Below, in pieces: positions 12,545 to 19,470 of a DNA stretch of 19,470 bases. The translations under genes and the position numbers were made by a program. The notes beneath the pieces were generated by a model. It was not told the origin of the DNA and did not search any database. It was given only the letters and a program-made list of their open reading frames with translations. Origin of the DNA: an uncultured Clostridia bacterium (lineage in GTDB: Bacteria; Bacillota; Clostridia; Oscillospirales; CAG-272); NCBI GenBank assembly GCA_937914815.1, contig CALDMI010000382.1:1-19470 (forward strand). The letters are read 5' to 3'. Each line of letters begins with the position of its first letter. Positions within the stretch are counted from its first letter, which is position 1.

Positions 12545-15500
12545 ATGAAAAAAATCATCAGCATTGTCATTCTGTGTGTTACGCTGCTCCTGTACGGTAC
12601 GGCGCTCGTCGCCTGCGGCGGCGACAATGTCGGCGGACACACACATACCTTCTCCTCCGGGTGGTCGAGCGACGGGAGCTACCACTGGCACGAGGCGACC
12701 TGCGAGCACACGTCGGAGGTAAGCGATAGGGGAGAGCACACATGGAGCGAGCTCATAGTTGACACTCCCTCCACCGAAACGACGAAGGGCACCGGGCACA
12801 AGGAGTGCACCGTCTGCGGAAAGCGCGGCGACAGCGTCACGCTCGACTATTCCGACGGTATGGACTTTGACCCCGAGGAGAACGTGACGCTCCTCTTTGA
12901 CACGCGCGGCGGCTCGGAAATAGCGTCGGTTACGGTCAAGGCGGGAGCAGTCATAAAACTCTCCGATTATGCGACGGAAAACGACGGCTTCGTATTCTCC
13001 GGATGGGAGATAGGCGGCGTCGAGATGTCCGCGTTCGTCATCAAGAGAGACACTATTGCACACGCGGTATATACGAGCGACAAGTACACCGGCAAATCGT
13101 TCAAGCTCGGAAAGTACCCGCAGACGGTAGTCAGCGAGCAGGAGATAATAGACGGGCTGAACGCGCTTACCGCCCCGGAGGAGAACGGATATTATCTTCT
13201 CGGCGGTGTCGAATATGCAAAGGTCGTCTGCACCTCGGCTATCGATAATCTCAACAAGACATCAAACGACGGCAAGGTTACCTTCGAGGTCGGAGGGACC
13301 TACTGGTTCCGCGTTGAGCCGATTGAATGGGTATACGACTCCGGAAAGTATACCGCATCAAAGGTTCTTGACGTAATGGGCTTCAACGATTACGACCTCA
13401 ACAGTTCGGATTTCGGCGACTGGAGAAAGCTTCAGCCGGGATATACCACTACCCCGCGAGATAACGACTACGCGCTCTCGACTGTCCGCTACTTCTTAAA
13501 TGAGCTGTTCTATAAGAACAACCTCACCGAGGCAGAGAGGGCGCTCCTCAGCGACACCATTATAAACAGCCTTTACAAGGACACGACCTACGGAGATTAC
13601 ACCTACGAGAATGTCACCGACAAGATCTTCCTCTGGGACAGAGACGAGTATTTTGAAAATCACGAGACCCCCGAATCAAAGAGCATTTCCGCGTCCGACT
13701 ATGCAATAGCGCGCGGCTCGGGACGGAAAATCGAGGGCGACGTCAGCTCTGTCGACTTCTGGTTCTATAACCCGGACGGCGAGTCGAACGTAAAGATATC
13801 CGACACATCCAAAAGCGGCATTTTCTATAATACAGACTGCGGCATTCTCCCCTGCCTGAATATCCGGCGCGCGGAGAATAAGAACAACGGCGACCCCGTA
13901 CATATAAGCTTCAATTCAAACGGCGGAAGCGAGATTTCCTCCCTTATAATTCTCGCGAACAAGATCTACGACTTTGACAGCCTCTGTGTTCCCACAAAGG
14001 AAAACTATGTGTTCGCCGGGTGGTATTCCGACGAGGGGCTGAATAAGCCCGCGGGCAAGAATTCCTTCGGCGTCGATACAACTCTTTATGCAAAATGGGT
14101 TCCTGAGGTTTATTCTATCAGCTATGAGCTCGGCGGCGGATATTTCAGAGATACCGACGGACAGCCCACAAAATATACCCCCATTGAGACCGTAACATTT
14201 ATAAATCCGAGAAGAGACAGCACAAACTCCTATAATTACGAATTTGACGGCTGGTTCCTCGATGCGGAGTTCACCGAGAGGGTCACCTCTACAGAGGGGC
14301 TGCGCGGTGATATAGTCCTCTATGCACACTGGATTGAAAACGGCGTCTATTTCGATATCGAATACCGCGGCATTGACGACGCCGTGATGCCGGACGAGTA
14401 CCCGACAAGGTTCCTCTTCTACGGCAGCGACGTGACGCTCCCCACACCTGTAAAGGAGGGGTACGTATTCCTCGGCTGGGAGACGAAGGACGAATATAAC
14501 GCTTATATAAGAATAACCACGCTGAACGCAAAGAAATTCAACTCAAAGGTTACCCTCACCGCCGTATTTGAAAAAGCATACAAGGTGACGGTTGACCTCG
14601 ACGGCGGGACGCTCGAAAACCTCGGTGATCTCCCCGAAACGGTATACTACCGTCACGACTCCATAGACTTCTCACAGTTCACCCCCGAAAAGGATGGATA
14701 CGTATTCCTCTACTGGCTCGTGAATGACGTAAGATACGCGGGAAAGGTTACCACAAAGACTCTTCTATTCAATTCGCAGAGAGATATGCGCGACCTTGAA
14801 ATAAAGGCTGTGTTCTCGAAGATAAAGCGCTTCACCGTAAATCCGATGGGCGGCAGCATGGAGAATACCGTTGTTGAGATCTATGAGTGGGACGGGCTGA
14901 CATTCGTCTCTCCCGTAAAGGAGGGCTGCAAGATCCTCGGCTACTCGTTTGACCTCCCGGGGCGCGAGAGCATGATCTCCGGTATAACCATTCGCGAAGC
15001 TCTGACACAGCTGGGCACCTACCTCTACAGTCACATAAGCGACGACGGAACAGATGTTCTTTACACGGTCTGGGACAAGGTGACAATCTCCTTTGAGACA
15101 AACGCCGACGGCGTCACGCTTGACAGCTACACCGGCAACTTCAAGGATGATTACAGACTCCCGACCCCGACAAGAGAGGGCTATAAATTCGTCGGCTGGC
15201 ACGCCTATGAGGACTTCAGTGACTCGGTAAATACCACATGGTATCTTATCTATGACAAAACTCTGTATGCGGAGTGGGTAGAGATGTGCACGATAACCGT
15301 GCTTGACGGCAAGGACGGCAACGTGGCAGGCTCGTTTACCGTCGCTCCGGGCGATAAGCTCACGCTCGCGACGCTTGAGGGCTACCTCAACCTCTCCGAG
15401 GATAAGTATACAAACGAGTGGAAAACCTCTGACGGTCGCTGGGTAAGCTTCACAAGCGGAGTTACCGGCAGCATGACCGTATACCCCTACGAGATAATCA

Positions 15501-16228
15501 CAAAGACAAAGGTTACCGTCCGCTACGGCGAGGGTCAGGCGGATAAGACAATATACCTGAAAAAGACCGATAAGCTCGTCATATCCGACCTTGACAAGGG
15601 TGTTTCGGCTGTCGACGGAAAGTTCCACTACGGCTGGTATCTTGTAAATCCGAATACCGGAGAAGAGGCGGAGATAAGCCTTGAGAGCCTGTCGGGTTCG
15701 GAAATAAATTCATGGTACGGCAGTGAGATAACCCTCTATACAAAGTGGTACGACAATATTTCCATCGCCGGAAATTACTACGGCTTCCTGTTCTATGACA
15801 GAAACCTCAAGACCGGCTATGACTACTCAAGATACACCGACGCAAAGAAGATGACTCTGACAGCCGACGGCTGGATAAGCGGAAACGTAAAGTCCGCCCG
15901 CGCCATGGAATTTGACGCGGAGAGCGGAAAGCTCACCCTCCTCGGCACCGACCGCTATATCCAGTATGTAAAGTGCGGCGGGTATGAGTTCCTGCTTGTA
16001 GCCGTGAATTCAAGCAGCAATATTCAGAGCGAAATTCCCACCTCGGACTGGAACGTCTACATCTTCGTAAAGGGCGACTCTGCCCCCGCGTCGATGACCG
16101 CGACCCCCTACTACGGTGAGAAAAAGGCTGATTTCACAATAAACGGAAAGAGCTTCAATATCTCCTTCATCGCCTGCACGGCGGAGGAGGCGGGGACAAA
16201 TAAGATCTTCACCGTCACCGAGGCGTAA
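12545..16228 (+). CDS. Large surface lipoprotein with InlB-type repeats and a DUF6273-like domain
   Basis: A 1227-residue exported protein of unknown function. The signal peptide ends in lipobox LVAC (Cys24), so it should be lipid-anchored outside the cell. Next comes a His/Cys-rich segment (32-95: HTHTF, YHWHEATCEH, GHKECTVCGK), which may bind metal. A first InlB/Listeria-Bacteroides repeat (about 114-178) ends in the typical GF-x-F-x-GW pattern. A DUF6273-like domain follows (about 185-445; TYWFRVEPIEWVY). Then come about five to seven more divergent InlB-type repeats (about 453-1073), marked by GYVFLGW, GYKFVGW and final LYAKW/LYAEW/LYTKW motifs. A final unique domain of about 150 residues (1074-1227) resembles nothing I know. 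There is no LPXTG or transmembrane end. AGGTGATC lies 5-6 nt before the ATG. Monogenic, with a terminator at 16291. Adhesin-like or glycan-binding roles are inference. Confidence 0.92.
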   Translation: MKKIISIVILCVTLLLYGTALVACGGDNVGGHTHTFSSGWSSDGSYHWHEATCEHTSEVSDRGEHTWSELIVDTPSTETTKGTGHKECTVCGKRGDSVTLDYSDGMDFDPEENVTLLFDTRGGSEIASVTVKAGAVIKLSDYATENDGFVFSGWEIGGVEMSAFVIKRDTIAHAVYTSDKYTGKSFKLGKYPQTVVSEQEIIDGLNALTAPEENGYYLLGGVEYAKVVCTSAIDNLNKTSNDGKVTFEVGGTYWFRVEPIEWVYDSGKYTASKVLDVMGFNDYDLNSSDFGDWRKLQPGYTTTPRDNDYALSTVRYFLNELFYKNNLTEAERALLSDTIINSLYKDTTYGDYTYENVTDKIFLWDRDEYFENHETPESKSISASDYAIARGSGRKIEGDVSSVDFWFYNPDGESNVKISDTSKSGIFYNTDCGILPCLNIRRAENKNNGDPVHISFNSNGGSEISSLIILANKIYDFDSLCVPTKENYVFAGWYSDEGLNKPAGKNSFGVDTTLYAKWVPEVYSISYELGGGYFRDTDGQPTKYTPIETVTFINPRRDSTNSYNYEFDGWFLDAEFTERVTSTEGLRGDIVLYAHWIENGVYFDIEYRGIDDAVMPDEYPTRFLFYGSDVTLPTPVKEGYVFLGWETKDEYNAYIRITTLNAKKFNSKVTLTAVFEKAYKVTVDLDGGTLENLGDLPETVYYRHDSIDFSQFTPEKDGYVFLYWLVNDVRYAGKVTTKTLLFNSQRDMRDLEIKAVFSKIKRFTVNPMGGSMENTVVEIYEWDGLTFVSPVKEGCKILGYSFDLPGRESMISGITIREALTQLGTYLYSHISDDGTDVLYTVWDKVTISFETNADGVTLDSYTGNFKDDYRLPTPTREGYKFVGWHAYEDFSDSVNTTWYLIYDKTLYAEWVEMCTITVLDGKDGNVAGSFTVAPGDKLTLATLEGYLNLSEDKYTNEWKTSDGRWVSFTSGVTGSMTVYPYEIITKTKVTVRYGEGQADKTIYLKKTDKLVISDLDKGVSAVDGKFHYGWYLVNPNTGEEAEISLESLSGSEINSWYGSEITLYTKWYDNISIAGNYYGFLFYDRNLKTGYDYSRYTDAKKMTLTADGWISGNVKSARAMEFDAESGKLTLLGTDRYIQYVKCGGYEFLLVAVNSSSNIQSEIPTSDWNVYIFVKGDSAPASMTATPYYGEKKADFTINGKSFNISFIACTAEEAGTNKIFTVTEA

Positions 16229-16290
16229 GCCAAAAAACCTCAAAAAGCCGCTTATTTTGTAAAGTATAGTTTGCGAAAGTAAGCAAAAAT

Positions 16291-16338
16291 ACCCGGTATT
16301 CTGCCGTTTTATGCGGCGGGTGCCGGGGATATTTTTTT
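16291..16338 (+). terminator. Intrinsic terminator after the lipoprotein gene
   Basis: CCCGGTATT-CTGCCG (from 16292) pairs, with G-T pairs and one bulged T, with CGGC-GGGTGCCGGG (to 16328), loop about 7 nt, then a run of seven T (16332-16338). It separates the lipoprotein gene from spoVAC. Confidence 0.82.
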
Positions 16339-16410
16339 GCCTTTCAGGGAAAATAGATATAAAAAGGCGGCAAAACGAAAAGAAAAAGCAAAAGAGGGGC
16401 AGAGGATTAT

Positions 16411-16854
16411 ATGGAAAACAAAAAGGAATACGGCGAGAGGGTAGCGAGACATTCGCCGGCGTCCCCGGTGATAAAGAACTGCGTCCTTGCCTTTCTTATC
16501 GGCGGGGGAATATGCGCCGTCGGGCAGCTGCTTTTCTTCCTTTATAATATGCTCTCTGCGAGCATGGAGGACGCCTACACGCTCGTTACCGTGTCGCTTA
16601 TATTCATAGCGGTGCTCCTCACGGGATTCGGGATTTTCGATAACATAGCGGGGGTAGCCGGGGCGGGGACGCTCGTCCCCGTGACGGGGTTTGCAAACGC
16701 GGTCGTCTCCCCGGCGATAGATACAAAGGCAGAGGGACTTGTCGTCGGGGTCGGCGCGAATATATTCAAGGTCGCGGGACCGGTTATTCTCTTTACCACC
16801 CTCGCAGGGACGCTGTACGGCATTATAGAGTATGTAATGAGCTTGTTTGTGTGA
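16411..16854 (+). CDS. spoVAC: Stage V sporulation protein AC
   Basis: A 147-residue membrane protein of the SpoVA channel that moves Ca-dipicolinate into the forespore and releases it at germination; SpoVAC of Bacillus is a mechanosensitive channel in the spore inner membrane. It shows a short basic N-terminus with SPASPVIKNC (15-24), then four hydrophobic segments (about 24-48, 56-75, 80-105, 115-146). The family signature GFGIFDNIAGVAGAGTLVPVTGFAN (72-96) is present as two parts, GFGIFDNIAG and GAGTLVPVTGFAN. AGAGGA precedes the ATG by about 4 nt. First gene of spoVAC-D-E. Expression by the forespore factor sigma-G is expected for the family, but I could not place a convincing sigma-G promoter. 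Confidence 0.96.
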   Translation: MENKKEYGERVARHSPASPVIKNCVLAFLIGGGICAVGQLLFFLYNMLSASMEDAYTLVTVSLIFIAVLLTGFGIFDNIAGVAGAGTLVPVTGFANAVVSPAIDTKAEGLVVGVGANIFKVAGPVILFTTLAGTLYGIIEYVMSLFV

Positions 16855-16895
16855 ATGGAGGGAGCCTTGACCTGTGCCGGACTTTTGACCGTCAA

Positions 16896-16910
16896 TTTTA
16901 ATACACGGGT
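16896..16910. repeat. Third copy of the dispersed repeat core, inverted
   Basis: TTTTAATACACGGGT is the exact reverse complement of the core ACCCGTGTATTAAAA found at 4719-4733 and 6363-6377. It lies in the 125-nt gap between spoVAC and spoVAD, otherwise without features. Confidence 0.75.
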
Positions 16911-16979
16911 CGGCTTTTCTATATCTGTGGGCGCAGGTGCCGCCTGTATCACCTATATTAAATGTGAGGTTTTATTTAC

Positions 16980-17975
16980 ATGAGAAAGATATTTACCCCG
17001 CAATATCCGGTATATATTTCCTCCTTCGCGGCTGTCGGAGGGTATGAGGAGCGGAGAGGTCCGCTCGGGGAGCTTTTCGACCTTGCGAGCGATGACGACC
17101 GCTTCGGCGAGAGGACGTGGGAGCGGGCAGAGGGCGAGATGGGGCGCGTATGTCTTAACCTCGCGATGAAAAAGGCGGATATATCCCCCGCAGACATTGA
17201 CCTCCTTTTAGCCGGGGATCTGCAGAATCAGTGCGTCGCGACAAGCGGTGGACTTCTCACGTTCGGTATACCCTTTATAGGGCTTTACGGCGCGTGCTCG
17301 ACGCTCACGGAGGGACTGTGCACCGCGGCGGCGTACCTCTCGGCAGACAGCACGCTCTCGCGCTGTGCCGTTGTCACCTCCTCTCACAACTGCGCGGCGG
17401 AGCGCCAGTTCAGAACACCCCTTGAATACGGTGCGCAGAGAACCCCGAGCGCGCAGTGGACGGCGACAGCCGCCGGCGCGTTCATCCTCGGCAGATACGG
17501 CAGGGCGTGCATACGCGGCTCACTCCCCGGCGTGATGACCGACGGCTATGTGCGCGACGGGGCGAATATGGGGGCGGCGATGGCTCCCGCGGCGCTCGAT
17601 ACGATACTCCGCTACTTCTCTCTCTCCGGAAAGCGCCCGTCGGACTTTGACCTCATCGTCACGGGCGATCTCGGCGCGGTCGGCTCCGAAATCCTCTGCG
17701 AAATGCTCGGCGAGCGGCTCCCGGGGGCAGAGCGGATACATGCCGACTGCGGGCTCCTCCTCTATGACAGAGACGGGCGGGACTTTCACTCCGGGGGCTC
17801 CGGCTGCGGCTGTTCCGCCTCGGTGCTCGCGGCAAAGATACTGCCGGAGATCTGCCGCGGAGAGCTACACGATGTACTCTTCCTCTCAACAGGCGCACTC
17901 ATGAGCCCCTCGAGCGTACAGCAGGGGCAGAATATTATAGGTATCGCCCACGCGGTGCATATCTCGGCGGTGTAA
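16980..17975 (+). CDS. spoVAD: Stage V sporulation protein AD
   Basis: A 331-residue thiolase-fold protein that in Bacillus binds dipicolinic acid and is peripheral on the forespore membrane, delivering it to the SpoVA channel. Characteristic segments: GLYGACSTLTEG (100-111), TSSHNCAAERQFR (132-144), PLEYGAQRTPSAQWTATAAGA (145-165, shown here as two parts: PLEYGAQRTP and SAQWTATAAGA), a VTGDLG motif near 227-232 and GSGCGCSASV near 273-282. Length matches the family (about 335-340). GTGAGG lies 10 nt before the ATG. It is separated from spoVAC by 125 nt and from spoVAE by 137 nt, loose spacing for a normally compact operon, yet no terminator divides them. Confidence 0.96.
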   Translation: MRKIFTPQYPVYISSFAAVGGYEERRGPLGELFDLASDDDRFGERTWERAEGEMGRVCLNLAMKKADISPADIDLLLAGDLQNQCVATSGGLLTFGIPFIGLYGACSTLTEGLCTAAAYLSADSTLSRCAVVTSSHNCAAERQFRTPLEYGAQRTPSAQWTATAAGAFILGRYGRACIRGSLPGVMTDGYVRDGANMGAAMAPAALDTILRYFSLSGKRPSDFDLIVTGDLGAVGSEILCEMLGERLPGAERIHADCGLLLYDRDGRDFHSGGSGCGCSASVLAAKILPEICRGELHDVLFLSTGALMSPSSVQQGQNIIGIAHAVHISAV

Positions 17976-18112
17976 GAGCGGGACGGCAGACGGCACGGCA
18001 CTCAGGGAAAACGCGCCGTCATCAGGGTACGGCAAGGGGGCGGTTTTCCCCGAAAATACGCCCCGGAATCAAACCGCCGTAAACCTTCAATAAAACCGAA
18101 AGGACAGGAAAA
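17976..18112 (+). other. spoVAD-spoVAE spacer with an imperfect inverted repeat
   Basis: A 137-nt gap. GGGAAAACGCGCC (from 18006) and GGCGGTTTTCCC (to about 18049) are near-complementary arms around about 20 nt. There is no T-tract, so probably no terminator; it could reduce or stabilise distal operon expression. Confidence 0.35.
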
Positions 18113-18538
18113 ATGGAAGTATGGGATTATATCGGAAAGGTGCTGCTTGCTTTCATTTTCGGCGGCGCGCTCTGCGCCGTGGCACAGATACTGATAGATA
18201 AGACGAAGCTCACCCCGGCAAGAATACTCGTTATCTACGCCGTCACGGGGGTGCTCCTCGGCGCTCTCGGGGTCTATGACCCGCTTATCCGCATATTCGG
18301 CTGCGGGGCTACCGTCCCTCTCACCGGCTTCGGCGCCGTGGTGGCAAAGGGGGTGCGCCGCGCGATAGAGGAGCGGGGAGCCATGGGTATTCTCACGGGT
18401 GCGCTTTCCGCCGCCGCGGCGGGGACGGGCGCGGCACTCTGCCTCGGCTATCTTGCGGCGCTTATCTTCTCCGGGAAGCCGAAGCGCTCCCGCCGGGCGG
18501 GCAGGAAAAAGAGCGCCGGAACTCCCGGAAACTCCTGA
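18113..18538 (+). CDS. spoVAE: Stage V sporulation protein AE (SpoVAEb type)
   Basis: A 141-residue membrane protein of the SpoVA dipicolinate channel. The pattern is clear: FGGALCAVAQILIDKTKLTPA (16-36, with FIFGGALCAVAQ and DKTKLTPARIL), a long hydrophobic helix, the second GFG-type signature GCGATVPLTGFGAVVAKGV, then GAMGILTGALSAAAAGTGAAL. SpoVAEb proteins are about 116 residues; this one carries an extra basic tail (GKPKRSRRAGRKKSAGTPGNS). The C-terminal tail may be cytoplasmic and is unusual. AAGGACAGG precedes the ATG. Completes the clostridial spoVAC-D-E set; spoVAA, AB, AEa and AF are absent here. dnaA lies only 131 nt downstream. Confidence 0.94.
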   Translation: MEVWDYIGKVLLAFIFGGALCAVAQILIDKTKLTPARILVIYAVTGVLLGALGVYDPLIRIFGCGATVPLTGFGAVVAKGVRRAIEERGAMGILTGALSAAAAGTGAALCLGYLAALIFSGKPKRSRRAGRKKSAGTPGNS

Positions 18539-18568
18539 AAAAATCCACAAAAAAACTCATTCCGGCGG

Positions 18569-18597
18569 TTGCATTTGCGCGCGCGTTATGTTATAAT
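18569..18597 (+). promoter_or_regulatory. dnaA promoter (extended -10)
   Basis: TTGCAT at 18569-18574, a 17-nt spacer, TATAAT at 18592-18597 preceded by TGT (extended -10 TGn). The -35 is weak but the extended -10 compensates. Start near 18604, leader about 66 nt. No clear DnaA boxes overlap it (only AAATCCACA at 18541, two mismatches). Confidence 0.82.
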
Positions 18598-18641
18598 GTA
18601 TCTGATATAACTTAATTAATAATAAGAAAACGCAAATGCAA
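18569..18641. promoter_or_regulatory. 11-bp inverted repeat flanking the dnaA promoter core
   Basis: TTGCATTTGCG (18569-18579) is the exact reverse complement of CGCAAATGCAA (18631-18641). The left arm covers the -35 box and the right arm lies in the leader just before the ribosome site. Two half-sites or operators for a looping repressor is a plausible reading. Confidence 0.55.
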
Positions 18642-18669
18642 GAATTTTTCAAGGAGTCTTATATACCAG

Positions 18670-19470
18670 ATGGAAGAAAACGGTATGCCAACCCGGCACC
18701 CGGGCGAGGAGCTGAATGAGCTCCACTGCTTCGTCAATGCGATGAAGCCGATAATGATAGCAAAGCTCGATGCGCAGGGTTACAGCGGGGAGCCGATAGT
18801 CTCAATGTGGTTTCACGACCTGCGGCTCGAGGAGCTGTCGGAGTCGGAGGCTGTGTTCTCCACCACAACAGATCTCAGAAAGCGCATAATCGACAACCGC
18901 TATATTGATCTGCTCGGCGAGTCGCTGCGCGAGGTGATAGGCTTCCCTGTGGCTGTCCGCGTCGTCGTCAATTCGGTGACCCCGCGCGAGGTGCGCGAGG
19001 CGCGGGAGGCAGAGGAGCGCCGCGCAAAGGAAGAGGAAAAGCGCGAGCGCGAGCGGCAGGCTATCCTCGCCGGAGATTACGACTACAAGGAGGAAGAGGA
19101 GGAGGTAGACGTCGAGAAGATCCTCGAGACCGAGGCAACACAGAGGAGCGTCCTTGACGACTACACCTTTGAAAACTTCATAGAGGGCGCGTCAAACCGG
19201 TTCGCCCGCGCCGCCTGCTTTGCGGTGGCAAAGGAGCCGACGACATATAACCCTCTCTTCATTTGGGGCGAGTCGGGGCTCGGTAAAACCCACCTTCTCT
19301 ACGCCGTAATAAATTACATAAGGAAAAAGCACCCGGCAATGAAGATAGTCTACAAGAAGAGCGAGGAGTTCATAAACGAGCTTATCGCCGCTATCTCGAA
19401 CGGTACGACAGCCGAGTTCAAGGACAGCTACCGCACCGCCGACATTCTTCTTATAGACGATATCCAGTTC
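18670..19470 (+). CDS. dnaA: Chromosomal replication initiator DnaA (3' end outside the window)
   Basis: The first 267 codons of DnaA, which binds and melts the origin and recruits the helicase. Domain I covers about 14-100 (with MWFHDLRLEEL), followed by a strongly charged domain II linker (about 105-155: long Arg/Lys/Glu runs and an EEEEE tract). AAA+ domain III starts with DDYTFENFIEGASNRFA (157-173), Walker A GESGLGKTH (200-208) and Walker B ILLIDD (259-264). The frame is open at the window end; domain IV (DNA binding) is not visible. The start at 18670 is preferred: AAGGAG lies 13 nt upstream, a long spacing; ATG at 18685 is a weaker alternative. The canonical GGVGLGKT is replaced by GESGLGKT, within the normal range. 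Own promoter, upstream of which is spoVAE rather than rpmH. Confidence 0.97.
   Translation, partial: MEENGMPTRHPGEELNELHCFVNAMKPIMIAKLDAQGYSGEPIVSMWFHDLRLEELSESEAVFSTTTDLRKRIIDNRYIDLLGESLREVIGFPVAVRVVVNSVTPREVREAREAEERRAKEEEKRERERQAILAGDYDYKEEEEEVDVEKILETEATQRSVLDDYTFENFIEGASNRFARAACFAVAKEPTTYNPLFIWGESGLGKTHLLYAVINYIRKKHPAMKIVYKKSEEFINELIAAISNGTTAEFKDSYRTADILLIDDIQF

Noticed and set aside
14765..15628. 287-residue minus-strand frame inside the lipoprotein gene
   Set aside because: Antisense shadow of a continuous coding region with clear InlB-type repeats; no initiation signal.
16229..16410. Sigma-G promoter before spoVAC
   Set aside because: GGATA-like and GATATAA-like motifs exist, but their spacing (about 24 nt) is wrong for a sigma-G promoter, so none is annotated.
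18539..18669. oriC upstream of dnaA
   Set aside because: Only one weak DnaA-box-like 9-mer (AAATCCACA at 18541) is seen. A real box cluster is missing, so the origin is more likely beyond the window, after dnaA, or elsewhere.

Overview
This window looks like an origin-proximal segment of the chromosome of an endospore-forming member of Clostridia, probably a moderately GC-rich, uncultivated gut lineage. That placement is an inference from gene content (ParAB, SpoVAC/D/E, DnaA, an InlB-repeat lipoprotein), Firmicutes-style Shine-Dalgarno sites and sigma-A promoters. I cannot name a genus.

Layout. (1) 1-2200: a T- and pyrimidine-rich stretch with no convincing gene. It carries a cluster of parS centromere sites (four within 211 bp, one exact consensus, plus one degenerate and one distant site) and degenerate tandem repeats, including an 81-bp minisatellite. 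(2) 2205-4694: parA and parB on the + strand, with a strong extended -10 promoter, a long structured leader before parA, an inverted pair of DnaA-box-like 9-mers right after parA, and a G-poor microsatellite before parB. (3) 4717-6445: a MATE exporter gene bounded by dispersed repeats, ending at a probably bidirectional terminator. (4) 6526-10731, minus strand: guaB (IMP dehydrogenase), a cyclophilin-type lipoprotein, holA (DNA polymerase III delta), a DUF1934 gene, and a methylglyoxal-synthase-like gene that appears to lack the catalytic residues of its family. (5) 10901-12125: pfkA, transcribed divergently from the methylglyoxal-synthase-like gene. (6) 12126-12544: a structured intergenic region with a 24-bp inverted repeat and several hairpins, upstream of (7) 12545-16228, a 1227-residue InlB-repeat lipoprotein. 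(8) 16411-18538: spoVAC, spoVAD and spoVAE, for dipicolinate uptake during sporulation. (9) 18569-19470: the dnaA promoter, embedded in a perfect 11-bp inverted repeat, and the first 267 codons of dnaA, cut by the window edge.

How it fits together: ParA/ParB act on the adjacent parS cluster to segregate the origin, and DnaA initiates replication nearby. The usual companions around dnaA in Firmicutes (rpmH, rnpA, yidC, mnmE, mnmG, rsmG) are absent between parAB and dnaA. Metabolic and sporulation genes fill that space, so the origin neighbourhood seems rearranged. I found no new defence system, CRISPR array, tRNA or rRNA. The most unusual items are the apparently inactive methylglyoxal-synthase relative, the dense parS cluster with its noncoding repeats, the structured element upstream of the lipoprotein, and the palindrome flanking the dnaA promoter.
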